A DNA stretch of 64,000 nucleotides. Source: Apiosordaria backusii (taxonomy: Eukaryota; Ascomycota; Sordariomycetes; Sordariales; Lasiosphaeriaceae). The stretch is from positions 5,242,651-5,306,650 of the forward strand of contig JAUKTV010000001.1 in NCBI GenBank assembly GCA_030549205.1, in the 5' to 3' direction. This document shows, piece by piece, positions 23,388 to 36,406 of the stretch. A model generated the notes under the pieces. That model saw only the letters and a list, made by a program, of their open reading frames with translations, did no database searches and was not told where the DNA came from. The translations under genes were made by a program, and so were the position numbers. Position 1 is the first letter of the stretch. Each line of letters opens with the position of its first letter.

Positions 23388-25099
23388 ATGGCTGACAGCA
23401 GTCAAGTTTCGGCGGCTGGCCAGCTCCCTCCCCCCCCTCAGGCTAACGCGGGCGCCCCCGGCTACGAGAACGGGCAGGGCAACGGCAATCCTGCCCACAT
23501 GCCCCCCCCTCCCCTCCATATCCCGCAGAACACCAACCCCATCCCAACTGCCATCACCTCGCCGTTGGGCGGCGGCGACAAGGGCGGGATTATCTCGCCC
23601 ACCAGCGGTGGGCCCTTCGCTCGTCGTGCCGCTCCCGAGCCCAACAAGCGGGCCCTGTACGTCGGTGGATTGGACCCCCGCGTTACTGAGGATGTCCTTC
23701 GCCAGATTTTCGAGACTACCGGCCACGTCCAGAACGTCAAGATCATTCCGGACAAGAACGTGAGTCCTACTCTGAAAACCTCCTGCCTACGACGACACAG
23801 TAAGCAACATTGACTGACTTGAATGCCACAGGCGAAGGGTTACAATTATGGCTTCGTTGAATATGATGACCCCGGCTCGGCTGAGCGCGCTATGCAAACT
23901 TTGAACGGCCGTCGTGTTCACCAGGCTGTAAGTTTACCTTTTCTTGGCGAATTCACATGATACTGACAGATATTGTGTGTCCAGGAAATTCGTGTCAACT
24001 GGGCTTATCAGTCGAACAACTCGAACAAGGAGGACACTTCGAACCATTTTCATATTTTCGTTGGTGATCTCTCCAACGAGGTCAACGATGAGGTCCTCCT
24101 TCAGGCCTTTTCCGCGTTCGGCTCGGTTTCTGAGGCTCGTGTGATGTGGGATATGAAGACCGGCCGCTCGCGTGGCTATGGTTTCGTTGCTTTCCGCGAG
24201 CGCCCCGAAGCTGAGAAGGCTTTGAGCTCCATGGATGGCGAGTGGCTTGGCTCTCGTGCGATTCGTTGCAACTGGGCCAACCAGAAGGGCCAGCCTTCCA
24301 TTGCTCAGCAGCAGGCGATGCAGCAGATGGGCATGACTCCCACGACTCCCTACGGTCACCACCATTTCCCCACCCACGGCGTTCATTCTTATGATATGAT
24401 CGTGAATCAGACCCCGGCCTGGCAGACAACTTGCTACGTGGGCAACTTGACCCCGTACACCACCCAGAACGACCTGGTCCCGCTGTTCCAGAACTTTGGC
24501 TATGTGGTCGAGTCTCGCTTCCAAGCGGACCGTGGCTTTGCGTTCATCAAGATGGACAGCCACGAGAACGCCGCCATGGCCATTTGCCAGTTGAATGGCT
24601 ACAACGTCAACGGCCGCCCTCTCAAGTGCAGCGTACGTACCCTCTCTCTCGTCTTGATTTCTCTATTGTTTCAATGCTAACAATGTACAGTGGGGTAAGG
24701 ACAAGACACCGCAGGCTCAGCAGGCCCAGTTCGATCCCAACCAGCAGTACAGCCCCCAGAGCGCGCAGACCCCCGGCTACCCCGGCACTCCCTCGACCTA
24801 CTTCAACCAGTACGGTGGTATGTGCATTTTCGATCCTCTTTGCAACTATTGCTTCAACTTTGCTAACACGGTTTGCAGGCAACTTCAATCCTGGTCAGCA
24901 GGCCGCTTACACTGGGCCTCAGGCTCAGTCTCCGGCTGCGTACGGTGGTGGCCCTATGGGCTACAGCGGTCCTCCGAGTGCTGGCGGTTACGGGCGCGGT
25001 CAGGGGCCGAACCCGAGCAACCAGCAGTGGAACCAGCAGCCGCCTCCGGGCCCGGCCCAAAACTTCGGCAACAACGGCTATTCTGGCTACCAGGGTTAG
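23388..25099 (+). CDS. PUB1: Pub1/TIA-1-type RNA-binding protein, three RRMs
   Basis: Five exons, 23388-23759, 23832-23927, 23985-24632, 24691-24817 and 24879-25099, give 487 residues. RRM1 has RNP2 ALYVGG and RNP1 KGYNYGFVEY across the first intron. RRM2 has FHIFVGDL and RGYGFVAF. RRM3 has TCYVGNL and RGFAFIKM. This order, the Gln-rich linker after RRM2 and the Gln/Gly/Tyr-rich prion-like tail match yeast Pub1 and animal TIA-1. These proteins bind U-rich mRNA, affect stability and splicing, and collect in stress granules. The N-terminal 85 residues are Pro/Gly-rich. Introns fall inside or at the edges of RRM1 and after RRM3. The start ATG gives the common MADSS opening. Confidence 0.93.
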
Positions 25100-26872
25100 G
25101 TGTCCCAACCTCGTCGATTCCAGAGATGCCGTGGTGGAAAAGTTTCAAAGTCTCTTTCCTTTCATTCGTCTCACCAGAGAATCCTGGAGCGTGCGCGGAT
25201 AATTGCACGTCGGAACGTTTATCACGCGATTTGAGGAACATCTGAACAATGGTTCGGGTCGATATTTCGGGATTATGGGTTAGGATCTGGGGCCTGTTTT
25301 TGCGTTTCTTCCTCTCATCGGATGCTTTACTCTTTTCGTTTTTCGAATGCGTTTCTTTTTATTTTCTCTTCTCTTGCTGGTGATTTTCTACGTCACGATT
25401 TACCTTTGTTGATCTTCTTGCTTTTTGATGTTTGATTTTTGACATTTCTTGGATTTCTTGTAGTCTCGTTTTTCTCTGATCTGATCTGACTAACGCCTCT
25501 CACACAATGATTTGACTTGTTCTCTTTCTTCTTCACTGCTTTGGATACCACATTGGAGCACCATTGCCCAGATCTTTCCTGGGCCGGTCTTCCCATTTTC
25601 TCATTGCTCTTGAATCTGACGAGAACACGACTTTTGGTATAATTCGTTCCATTAAAAAGGTGGCTGTGGAGTCGTTCGGCCAGTTTCCTGTATGTCTCTT
25701 TTCCTGGCAGGTCTAACGAACCGACCTGGGCATTTTTAATATCGGATGGAATGCGCTGCAATGGGACTGGGACGGCTGGGAACAGGGAAGATTGTGTCAA
25801 TTGGTGTTTAGGGCTTGGACACACGGGTAAACGGTGCAAAACCGCACGAAGGACATGAATTGGAAAGCTGATGATTCCCCTTTTCTTCTACCAGAGATTT
25901 CGTTTTCTGAACCGTGAGAAGTAAGAAGTGGTGATATCTGTGTGAAGCAGCTGGCAACATGATTGGTCACCCGATGCGGCCTTCTTACGATTGGTTCGCC
26001 GGTGGGTTATCAACCCAATGCATACACTCCAATACTTGATTGTTTGTTAGCGCGGGCGCTCGGGCCACTATTTTCAAACGACCACAGCTTTTGCCTCAGA
26101 AAAGCCACAACAATGTAGAAAATTGGATAAAGTAAAACTAATAGCCAGCTTGAATTCAGTGATATCCTTTTTTTCCCGAAAAAAATGGTGGTTGTTGAGG
26201 TGAGATAAGTTTGTCTTGTGGGGCGGCCGCGCGCTAACGAACAATCAGGGATTAGAGTGTACAGGATAAGTGCATGTTTTGCCGTCGTGGAGGCCATTTT
26301 TGGCCAGCCGCGACCCGCTGATTTTGGCACCCTCGGCCACCTTGGAAGTACCCCAAAACACGGTCGCATGTACCCTGTGTCGTCCATGTACAAACCAAAG
26401 ACCCGGTGCACGCCGCAATTTCACATCCTCACGCATGGCCCCAAGCTGGGTCAGCGCCAGAATCCGGGAACTGGGCAGGAGATTTAAGTAGACGTGTTGT
26501 CCCATTGTACGTACCTCCATCCCAAAGGACAATTAAAACGGCTTTGTTGCGATTGTCCCTCTTCTCCTGTGAGATTACGGCCGCAGTGTTCAGTTCCTCC
26601 TCAACTACGTGGAGTGTACAGTACCTAGACCGAAGACTGCATTGCCTGGCCGCTGATCGCGCTACGTAGCACTTGGCCCCAAACGGTGTCCTCTCGCAGC
26701 TTGGTGCATTCTTCATCCGTGTTTTGAACGCCAGGGACGAAGACATTCTCGATTTGCCGCGAGCAAGAGAGCTTATAGAGGTGCGAAGCAATCAATTCCT
26801 AAGGAATTTTGCCATCTGAAAGCAACTGAATACAACATTCGCATTCCCAAACCGCGGTAGCAGGCCCCCGAC
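25100..26872. other. intergenic
   Basis: About 1.8 kb. The first 500 bases are T-rich and probably hold the 3' untranslated region of the RRM gene. I see no gene with a recognisable domain, and the open frames around 26,000-26,800 overlap on both strands. Confidence 0.5.
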
Positions 26873-29800
26873 TCAAGAATCCTCCCAGAACGACTCCAAC
26901 ATGGCCTGGCGAAGGCCCGCTCGGTGTGAGGAAGGGTCCTGACGGAACTGCTCTAACCAACCATCCGGACGACTCTGAGGAGACAGACATAGCACCCGAA
27001 AGATGGCCATCATACACTGCAGCTGCTGCGCATCCACGAGGGCGTGGTGATTCTTCCCGGCCAGTACATGATCCGTGCCCATCATGATGGGAGAGATGAT
27101 TGGCAAGGTCAACGGGAACCGCTTATTGTTCGGTAGTTTGGCTCCTTGAAGGTTTCTCTGAAAGTAAGGGATTAATGGAATGCACTGGGAGTCAGGGGGG
27201 AGTACCCCATACTCCCCCTCTGACTCTAGCCACCCGCGCAATCGTGACAGGTCATCTCTGTGGAGGTGCCAGACTATGAAATAAGTCTCTTGTGAGATGC
27301 CCTGCCGCCTTAGCTCGTCTGCAACCTGCTTTGCAGTCCTTGAGCCTTGAGTACAGTAATGTGCTTGGACCGACGACATCATCATGCGATCCATGTTGCA
27401 ATCAGCAGTGGAGTTTGTTTGACTGATTGCGCGGAGGGCTTCGGATCCATACAAGGTCCGGCAGTCCATCGTCTTAGTTCCATAAGCATCGCACATGCCA
27501 ATTTCGAATACTCTCCCCGTGAAAATGTTATACTCAAGATCGACGAATCTGAGCGCCGAGGCAGGCGACTTCCCGGCCCCAATGGAGTCCATGAGCGCAA
27601 GGACTTTCCCCATGGCAGGTTCGTCGGACCACTTGACTTGCAAAAACGGAGAGACATGCTCTCGTAGTTTTTGAAGTTGCGGGAAGTCTGTTTCAAGAGG
27701 GTTTGGGTCGCGCCATGCAGAGAGGTGATCTTTGCAAAATCTTGAGCCGCCGAAGCCAGGTTTGGTGCAACATTTTTTCTCGCATATCTGATCATGGCTA
27801 CTTGCTTTGAGGTCGTACTTCTCAAGCGCGTTACTCAGGTCAAATTCCGTTTGACACGAGATGCATCTGGTCCGCATGTATAGTCCGCCTTCACCGCGGC
27901 GAAGAGCAGTGGTCTTAAGGCTTAAGGTCGCGGACGATGGGCAAAGTCTGCTGATCATATTGTCGACAATTCGGCAAGGCCCTATGCAGTTGAGGCCCAG
28001 ATGAGCAAGGGAACGAGTCGAGAAGTCAGGATATTCTGGTTGTAAGTCAGTCATCGATAGTTGTTATGGACTGTACATAGCTGGACTCACCACCCAGTAG
28101 CTTCTGATTTCTTTCCAACAAGGAGCGCTGCTGTTCCTCGATCGTGTCAATAGCGAAAACGGCACGTGACAGAGGGAAGGGGGCCAAAATTCCCGACACC
28201 CAGTGGAAATCCCTTTTCCCTGGACTGTCATCAGCTTTAGCATCACTGATGGTGTCATCTTCATTAAGAGATTCGTCGCCCCCGGCCGCAGTCGCAGTCG
28301 CAGTCGCATCCGCATCCGCATCCGCAAAGTCTGTGCGTACAATGAACTCCTTAGGTTTCGGAACGTCCGTCAGAGTGGTGAAATGACCTAATTCTCTATG
28401 CTTCTTTTCATGTTCGAGATATACATCTCGATATTTTCCTCGGCCCATGACATTATCCACACATTGCGGAATGGAGCAAACCCACCGACGGTGTCTGTAT
28501 GCATGATAGGTTGCCGTCGCTTTGTCTGCAAACAGTTCTGTGCAGCCGCTCTCTTCATGCAAAACACAAGGAAATTTTCCATGGTGCGCCGCGTTGGCAT
28601 GCATGGCTGCCGCTTTCGAGTCTGGGAATCGTTTCAAGCATCCTTCTCGATCTGCCATGGGGCACAGGTGGATCAGTGGTGGCGTGTGATCATGTACCTT
28701 CTTCATATGGCTTCTCAATCTTTCCTCAGAACGGAAGACTGATTCGCAGCCTGGATGAAGGCACAGAACTGTGACGGGACCGTGTCTGTTTCTGATATGC
28801 CTTGCCAAGCTTGACGGGGAACTGAGAATCTTTGCGCAACCCTCCTCGTGGCAGGGAAAACCGATGCCTTCATGTACAGCCTCGACATGTTGCTTGATCC
28901 CGAGTTTTGACGTTAACGTTTTTAAGCAGCCTTCCATTGGGCAGGGAAACTCCAACTTGAGATGTTCAGATCTCTGATGCAGGTGGAGCGCATGCTGGGA
29001 TTTGCACACAACCTCACAATTTTCGTATGGGCAAGGAAAAGTCCGCATGTGAGGATGCTTCTGTTCGAGATGAGATTGCATGTCCAAATTGTTAAGGAAC
29101 ATCTCATTACATCTCCTTACTGGACATTTGTTATATTCGATATCTGGGTGACTGGACCCCATGTGACGGTTCCGATGGCGAGAGGACGTGAGGACCTCGT
29201 CGCATTCTTCAACTGGGCAGGTCCATGCTTCGTCGGTATGGACGGTCTTGAAGTGTTGGAGCTCCGCCTGAAAGCCGAGGAAGAAAGACTTGCAGCCTTT
29301 ATCCTTGAGGCGGCAATGTACAACGCTCTCCGCGTGCGCATCCAACACGTGCGAGTCCCTGTCCTGGTCGGACCTAAACAGTTCAGGACACAGAGGGCTG
29401 GAGCATGCTATACAGCCATGTTCAGGGTGCAATCTCCTAACGTGCCCGTGCATTTGCCATTTTGTTTTATATGCCAGCTGGCAGTCGATCACGGGGCAGA
29501 GCCACGTAGTGTCTGAGTCTGCACTGTGATCGTTTCTGTAGTGTTCTTTCTTTTCTTGGCCAGTATGAAAGAGAAGGTGACAACCTGGAAAGTCGCATTT
29601 GAGTGAAGGAATCCCTGGGTGCTTCTTCTTGATATGATCTCGCATAGAAGATTTGGCCGAGGGCGTGTTGTACTAGACATCGCAACCTGGAACCGGACAT
29701 CTAAGCGTTGGATAGGTGGCGTTTGGCGAAGGGTTGCTCGCAGCCTCAGCTGCTTCTGGTCTCGGTGTGATTGAAGAATCGTTAGACATAGGAGCCAGGC

Positions 29801-29908
29801 GTCTTCTTTTTCCTTCGGAACGTGGAGCTCCAGCCTTGATTCAGTTAGAATAGTCGATGAGGGAAACAGTGCATATCGGGAACTCACTCTGGCACGTTTC
29901 TTTGCCAT
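26873..29908 (-). CDS. C2H2 zinc-finger array fused to DEDDh exonuclease-like domain; internal TAG
   Basis: Exons 29908-29888, 29834-28091 and 28035-26873 on the minus strand join in frame. A run of about 14 C2H2-type fingers (for example CPMEGCLKTLTSKLGIKQH) is followed by an acidic, Ala/Asp-rich linker. After the phase-1 intron (28036-28090) comes a nuclease-like domain with FVDLEYNIF (DxE), WHLHRDDLSRL (second Asp) and HHALVDA (H-x4-D), the DEDDh layout. Before it lies a Cys-rich segment with CISC...CEKKCC. One TAG at 29675-29673 falls inside the first finger. Translation could start instead at the ATG at 29645, giving 905 residues without that finger. The rest has no damage. The fingers may bind nucleic acid and the nuclease may trim RNA or DNA, but both roles are inferred. 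Confidence 0.78.
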
Positions 29909-30415
29909 CTTCGCGATGAATGAGAGGTCCACCTCTTGGCTTGGATGACGAGCTTAGATGTCGGGAAGTCCGATGTGATCAGAAAAGCATCTAAAAAGCT
30001 GGAATGCATCAGTAAATGTATTGCAAATCGAAGACCCTAGAAAGGTAAAGTTGTGAAACGGACTTACCCGTCTCTGCCAAGGATAATACATAGTGTCCTC
30101 TCTTAAATAGCAACTTTAGTGGGTGGCAGGTAGAGAGACAGGGTGATGCTTTTGCTAAGTCGGGAGGGGTATGTGCTCCTGCTCTGTCACCTTCGTTCCT
30201 TCTCGGCAGGTGGGGCGGTGGGGGCTGGGGCGGGGGCGAGTTGCGAAAGCATGCGGTTTCGGACGAACAAGCCGTCCCCGACTTCGCTCTGCTATATATC
30301 TTGTCAAATTTATTCTTTAATTCCCTTACTTACTTTTCCAATCACTCATTCTAGTGCTTCGTCACATACAACGGACTCTTCTTTGGACGGACTCCGTCGG
30401 ACAAGTATTGCAACC
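29909..30415. other. divergent promoter, zinc-finger/exonuclease and LEU2
   Basis: About 500 bp between divergent genes. No gene is seen. The zinc-finger gene could alternatively start at 29932, eight codons upstream in frame. Confidence 0.5.
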
Positions 30416-31903
30416 ATGGCGGAACACAACATTGTTGTTTTTGCGGGCGACCACTGTGGCCCAGAGGTGACTGACTACCCCCGAGCTTTCCCACCCTTGA
30501 CTCTAGACGGAGAGAGGCTGACTTTGGTTATTTGACAGGTTATTGCTGAGGCAATTAAGGTACGAGTCTGGTATTTGCGACCTGCAGTTGAGCACGTCTG
30601 ACGCAGGATTCAGGTTATTAAGACGGTTGAGGAGCTGAGCCCGACTGCTGGCAAATTCAATTTGGAGGACCACTTGCTCGGAGGGGTAAGTCGTCCCCCG
30701 ACGACGGATCACACGGGCCCAAAGACATCCACGAGAGAAGTCTCTTGCTGACCTCGGCGTTTCTCCCCAGTGCTCCATCGACCAGACCGGCGTCCCCCTC
30801 ACAGACAAGGCCCTCGCCGCCGCCAAAGCCGCCGACGCTGTGCTCCTCGGCGCCGTTGGCGGCCCTGAATGGGGCACCGGCGCCGTCCGCCCGGAGCAGG
30901 GCCTCCTAAAGCTACGCAGTGAGATGTGCGCCTTTGGAAACCTCCGTCCCTGTTTCTTCGCGTCCGACGCCCTTGTTGAGTCCTCCCCCCTAAAGGCGTC
31001 TGTCTGCCGCGGCATCGACATGATGTTAGTCCGGGAGTTAACCTCAGGCCTGTATTTCGGAGAGCGAAAAGAGTACGATGGACTTAATGCGTTCGACACT
31101 ACTGTTTATACGAAATCAGAAATTGAGCGTATCGCGCGGCTGGGCGGTTACCTAGCCAGGACTAGGGGAGACTCGCGGGTTATCTCGCTAGATAAGGCAA
31201 ACGTGCTGGCGACAAGCAGACTCTGGCGTTGTGTGGTTGAGGAGGTTTATAAAAACGAGTTCCCTGATCTGAAGGTTGAGCATCAGCTTATTGACAGCGC
31301 GGCCATGATCATGGTCAAGAACCCGACGCAGCTGAATGGCGTTATAATAGCGCCCAACTTGGCAGGTGAGCGAGGCCCCTCGTCCACCTCGAAGGCGGTT
31401 TAGCTGATGAGTTTTTAGGGGATATTCTCAGCGACGAGGCGAGCGCTATAGCTGGAAGCATAGGGCTCCTCCCGAGCGCCAGTCTCTGCGGGATTCCGGG
31501 CTCTGCAGTGCCTTCTATCTGTGAACCGATTCATGGTGAGACTCCTATCCTCCACTCGAGCCCTCATGTAGACATCAGTCGCTAACGCAGATGACAGGTA
31601 GCGCGCCGGACATAGCAGGGAAAGGGATTGTCGTGCGTCAAGACCCCGTTTCGGGCGATTCCTATTCATTCGCTGCAAGTACAGAGCTGACATCATTTCC
31701 AGAATCCCATTGGCACCATCCTTTCCGTGGCCATGATGTTCCGGTACTCTCTGAATCTCGCCCACGAGGCTAAAATCGTCGAGGACGCGGTCCGCGCTGC
31801 CATCGACGCCGGGCTAAGAACCAAGGACATGGGCGGCAGCACGGGCACCGCAGAAGCAGGAGATGCCATCGTTGCTGAGCTGGTCAAGATTCTCAAGGCA
31901 TGA
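30416..31903 (+). CDS. LEU2: 3-isopropylmalate dehydrogenase
   Basis: This enzyme oxidises and decarboxylates 3-isopropylmalate in leucine synthesis. Seven exons, 30416-30466, 30539-30559, 30614-30685, 30771-31365, 31419-31535, 31598-31632 and 31703-31903, give 363 residues, the family length. The second exon is only 21 nt (VIAEAIK). Key motifs are present: VRPEQGLLKLR, YFGERKE with the catalytic Tyr, SLDKANVL with the catalytic Lys, IDSAAM and GDILSDEAS for the metal Asp residues, and HGSAPDIAGKG for NAD. The first loop reads GDHCGPEV, where a hydrophobic residue usually stands in place of Cys, and GGCSIDQTG has Cys where Ala is common. It is the last gene before the AT-rich repeats. Six introns is many for this gene, so it may be a second copy rather than the main LEU2. 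Confidence 0.92.
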
Positions 31904-33899
31904 GATATCCCACGCCTTAAGGAGAATAGACAGAGAGGTTTAAAGGAGAAAATAGGGGTGGAGGGGTGAAAGATATAAAGAAAATAGTGGCTGGGAAGCG
32001 TGAGTCGAGAACAGAAGTGGTGGAGAAAAACAGTGGTGATAGAAAAGTGGTTGAGAAGAGATTAGTTTATTAGCTAGCGGGGAATAGTCTGTAGCCCATT
32101 AGAACATTTGACTGACTTCTCGCCCAGCCTCCTATATAAATAAAAAAACGAGGCTATATATAATATAACGTATAAAATCGAATAAAAATCATAAAAATAA
32201 GGCGCTAAGTCTCAGAGGGTAGTCTAATAGTAATCTACGTATTATTAATTTTTCTAAAAAAAAGTAAGGTATTTTTCGTTAGTAGGTAAGGCTAAGCACT
32301 CGGCTCGACTTCTCGCTTAGCTCGATTTCTTAGCTTATACCCTAGTATAACTTTTCGAACCTTAGGGTTAGGGTAATGAAAACTATACTCGGCGATTAGT
32401 TATTAAAAAGCCTATCTTCGAGTATATTTTTTATATCTATAGGCTTAATATACGTATATAGATACGTAGTAACTTTTTAGTTTTTTAAAAAACTAGGAAA
32501 AACTAGTAGTTTTTAACCTTAACTTTACGAATATTAGGGTTATAGAAATGCATCTAAGTTTAAAAGAACGACGTTGAAAAAGGCTATTTTATCATACTTT
32601 TTTCTTTTTTATTAACTTAATATTCATTAAGTTAATACTTAAAATATTTTATATAAGTAATTTTCTTTTCTTTAATTATTTTAAAAATAAATATAAGGTA
32701 TAAGAAGATAAAGAAAATAGTAAATATAGTAATGTTAGAATATATTCTTAGAACTCTAGGAACGGAAGGAGCTACTTGTAAGTAGAGTAGAAGGAGTTAC
32801 GTAACTTTATCTAGAGGTAGAAGAAGTCACATAATTCTAAGCTAGAATATTTACCTCTACTCTACACGGCTCTTATCTTCTTATATAGAATAGTAATAAT
32901 TAGATTACTTAAACTAACTCGTACGTAGCTTTTTATAGAGAAGGTCATTTACTTATAGCTTTGACGTACCAGTACCTTAGTAATTCCTATACTAATTAGT
33001 AGTAGAAAACTACTATATAGGTTAACTACTATTAACCGTATTACTCTATAAATTAGTAAGGTATATACAGAAGAGACGTTATCGTAAAGATTAGTTAAAG
33101 TTTAGTACAGCTACCTCTAACGATAGCATACTAAGGAGCTTTCTTACAACTTCCTACTGCTAAGCTAACTAGATCTCGATCTATAAATCTAGTCGATTAA
33201 AGAGTTACGAGAGACTTGAATCTACGTAAAATAAATAGTTAAGAAAGGTAGCGATCTAAGTAGAGCGTCTATTACGTAAGAACTTATTTAAAAAAAACGG
33301 CTAAGAAAGGTAGCAATTTAAGTAGCGCGCATACTACGCAAGAGAGTACTCGACCGTAGATTCTCGCGAGTCGTTCTTACTATTAAGAAGGAACTAGGAA
33401 CTTACTAATTCTATCAGTTATACCCTCGCGATCTTCTATTTCTTTATTTTTTTTCCGAATTATATTGACTTAATTAACGATTCATTAAATTCTATTGACT
33501 TTATTAATTACGCCGCTTTTTCTTATTATTTTCTACTTTACTTCATTGATTTCTAATCGTTCTATATTAATCTATTAATTAGAATTAACAGAGCGATTTT
33601 TTATCTCTAACTAACTTAAATATTAATCGCGTAGTAGATTTCTATCGAAAACGAATCCTTATCCTTATTAAGACCTAGCCGCATAGAAGATCTTCTATTA
33701 GATTCGTAGATTCTTATCAATTCGCAGATTTCTATCGAATTTAGGACTTCTACCTTCTACTTAGCCTAGAGCGTAGCTATAGTAGAGTTTATTACAATTC
33801 TAATTTTTTTTATATAAAAGACTACCTAGAAGGTATAATAACGTATATATCTACTCGTATAGTTGTTTTAGGTTCGAAGCGAACTATTCCGTCGGCGAA
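31904..33899. other. start of AT-rich RIP-mutated block
   Basis: From about 32,100 the sequence becomes AT-rich with almost no CA or TG, while CG, AG and CT remain. This is the known mark of RIP. Stop codons are dense in all frames and no gene is present. A TTAGGGTTAGGG motif lies at about 32,363. Confidence 0.75.
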
Positions 33900-36406
33900 A
33901 AGAAAGCGTATAGTTCCTTCTCTTATCCTAATGGATAGTCATACTTTAAAGATTAAGGAACTCTCTAACGTACAACTTAGAGAAGACAATAATAACTAAG
34001 ATAAAATAGGCTTAGAAGAGACTCTTCCTATCGATAAAAAAGCCTTTAAAGCCTTCTACTAAAAGGTTGTCTATTTGTAGTAGATAAAGGATCTACAAAC
34101 TACAATTTAGCGACTAGAAAGTAAGTTAGCTAGCAGTTAATAAAAACGTAAACGAAATAATACTAACTTCGACTTTAATTGCCTTAAGAAGGGTATTTAG
34201 ATAAAGAATGTCTTCTTATTTACTTTAAAGTTTACAGTCTAGTAGCGATAAGACTAGCTTCGCGTTCTTAAATGCAGATTTTATAGTAATCTAGCTAAGT
34301 ACTAAACTGAAGTAAAATAAGTACTAGAAGCCTTAAACAATATATACCTTACTTAGTAAGCGCGATAGGATTAGCATATAGATATTTAGTAATAAGAAAA
34401 CTTTAGGTTCGATTAAAACTCTTAGGAAAAGTTTAAAGCTTAGACTTTTACTCTCTTCTGTAATTTAGAGAACTTTAAATTGAAGATGATAAAAGCGTTG
34501 AACGATGCTAAATAATACTCGAATTAGATACTAGAAGCTTTCGATGTATATCTTAACTCGTTAAAAGGTCATTTCGATAAGCAAATAAAGTTGTACTAAG
34601 TTAATAACTTCCTTACTAAGCTCTAGAAACCCTTATAAGACTACATAGAAGTTACTACCGCGAAGCTACCTACTACCAAAGACAAAATAGTAGCTCTCGT
34701 AGTACGTTAGGCCTTTAAGATACTTGTAAGACTTAAGTGCCTTAACGCGTATACTAGCGACTAGAACGAACTAGCGGTAAAGCGATAAGCTACTGACACT
34801 ACCTAAAGCTAAGAAAACAGTCGTTCTTATAAACCTAACCGAAGTAGCGACTGTAGACGAGGTAGACTGACTATAGAACGAGGCAGCTCTAGAGCTACTT
34901 ATAATTTATAGAAACTAAATTACAATAGCTTTAATAGTAAACTACTTCGTTACTATATCTATAATAGTACATTTTACTTTGTACTAAGCTACTCGAATCG
35001 GCTTAAGACTACTAAGGTATCGAAAGTAGTCTATATTAAAAGCTATAACCTAAGAAGAAGAGGATTCTTACGAGAGAGAGGGTTTAACTTTAACTATAAC
35101 GAGGTAACTCTAAAAGGGTAGTTAGAAGTGTAACATCTACAACTTACTCTGACTTCCTAACTGTAAGTACTATATATCATTTTCATATCCTCGTATAAAT
35201 TAATACTACGCTTGTTACTAATATATATACGGACTTTAATAGTTATATAAAAGTTAACCTTGTAAGTATATAATTCATTTGTAAATATACTCTCGAACCT
35301 ACTTAATTATCTATACTCTTAATCGAAGTAGTTAATCGCTAAAGTACCTTAACTTATAAAGTTTAGAAGGTTCTAATAACTTTTAAAGATGCGCGAGGTA
35401 CTATTAAGACTTTAATTTAGCCGTATATTACGATTAATTAGGACTTCTAAGTCGAGGGAAGTTTAGTACTACTTTCGATAACTACTCTTTAAGATTATAA
35501 GATTTACTTGTTACTATAGTAAGGCTAGTAGTAGTTTAAGTACGTTATATTTACATTCTAGCTTTTAACAAACGAGGGATCTAAAGAACTACTTAGGACG
35601 CTATTAAAGTATATGTCTTAACGCATATCTTAGAGACACTTTACTTAATCTAGGAAGGCTAGGATACAGACGAAACTAGTATAATATAGTTACTTCTCGA
35701 CTTAAAGCTATAGTAAGATATATTTAATGATAGTAAAGTAAGAATACTCTCTCGCTTTAAGGATACCGACTACGTAATTAATCTAGAAGAAGGTAAGGAG
35801 CTTCTATATAGACTTATATACTCTTTGTTACTTAAGCAGCTTGTAAAACTCTGCCGATATATTAACGAAAACCTAAAAAGTAGTTGTATACGCTATTCTA
35901 CTTCTTTTACAAGTACTTCTATGATCTTTGTTCTTAAGAAAGATAGTAGTTTATAACTTTGCGTAGACTATCGTAGCTTAAATAAAGTTACGATTCGCAA
36001 CTATTATCCTCTACTTTTAATCTTAAAGATACTCGATCAAGCATCTAGAGTAATATATTTTTCTAAAATCAACGTAAAGGAAGCGTACTATTAGATTCGT
36101 ATTAAAGAAAGTGACGAGTAGAAAACAACGTTTTATACTCGATATAGACACTATAAGTACTTAGTCATACTCCTTAGTTTAACTAATACCTTAGCAACTT
36201 TTTAAAATTACATTTATTTAGCACTTCGCAGTCTAGTAAATAATTTTTATATCGCCTACCTTAACGATATCCTTATCTTCTTTAATAACTATAAAACGTA
36301 TATAAAATATATTAGTTAAGTCTTAGATTATTTATATACTACTGAGCTATATACTAAAGTAAGTAAGTATATATTTTACTACTCTCGCGTTAAGTTCCTT
36401 AAATAT
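33900..36406 (+). pseudogene. RIP-destroyed Ty3/gypsy gag-pol relic
   Basis: Reverse transcriptase is still readable on the plus strand from about 35,885 to 36,406. Recognisable pieces are VLKKDSSL*LCVDYRSLNKV, IRIKESDE*KTTFYTRY, YLVILLSLTNT and IAYLNDILIF. Stops sit where Trp or Gln are conserved (TGG or CAG/CAA turned into TAG or TAA), and the catalytic YLDD has become YLND. This is what C-to-T change on both strands would give. Upstream sequence from about 33,900 looks like remains of gag and protease, with less certainty. The relic is cut off at 36,406, near the conserved KFLGY position, by the LTR-like repeat. Confidence 0.72.

Noticed and set aside
23247..23726. Minus-strand open frames over the first exon of the RRM gene
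   Set aside because: Mirror of the Pro/Gly-rich N-terminus of the Pub1-type protein.
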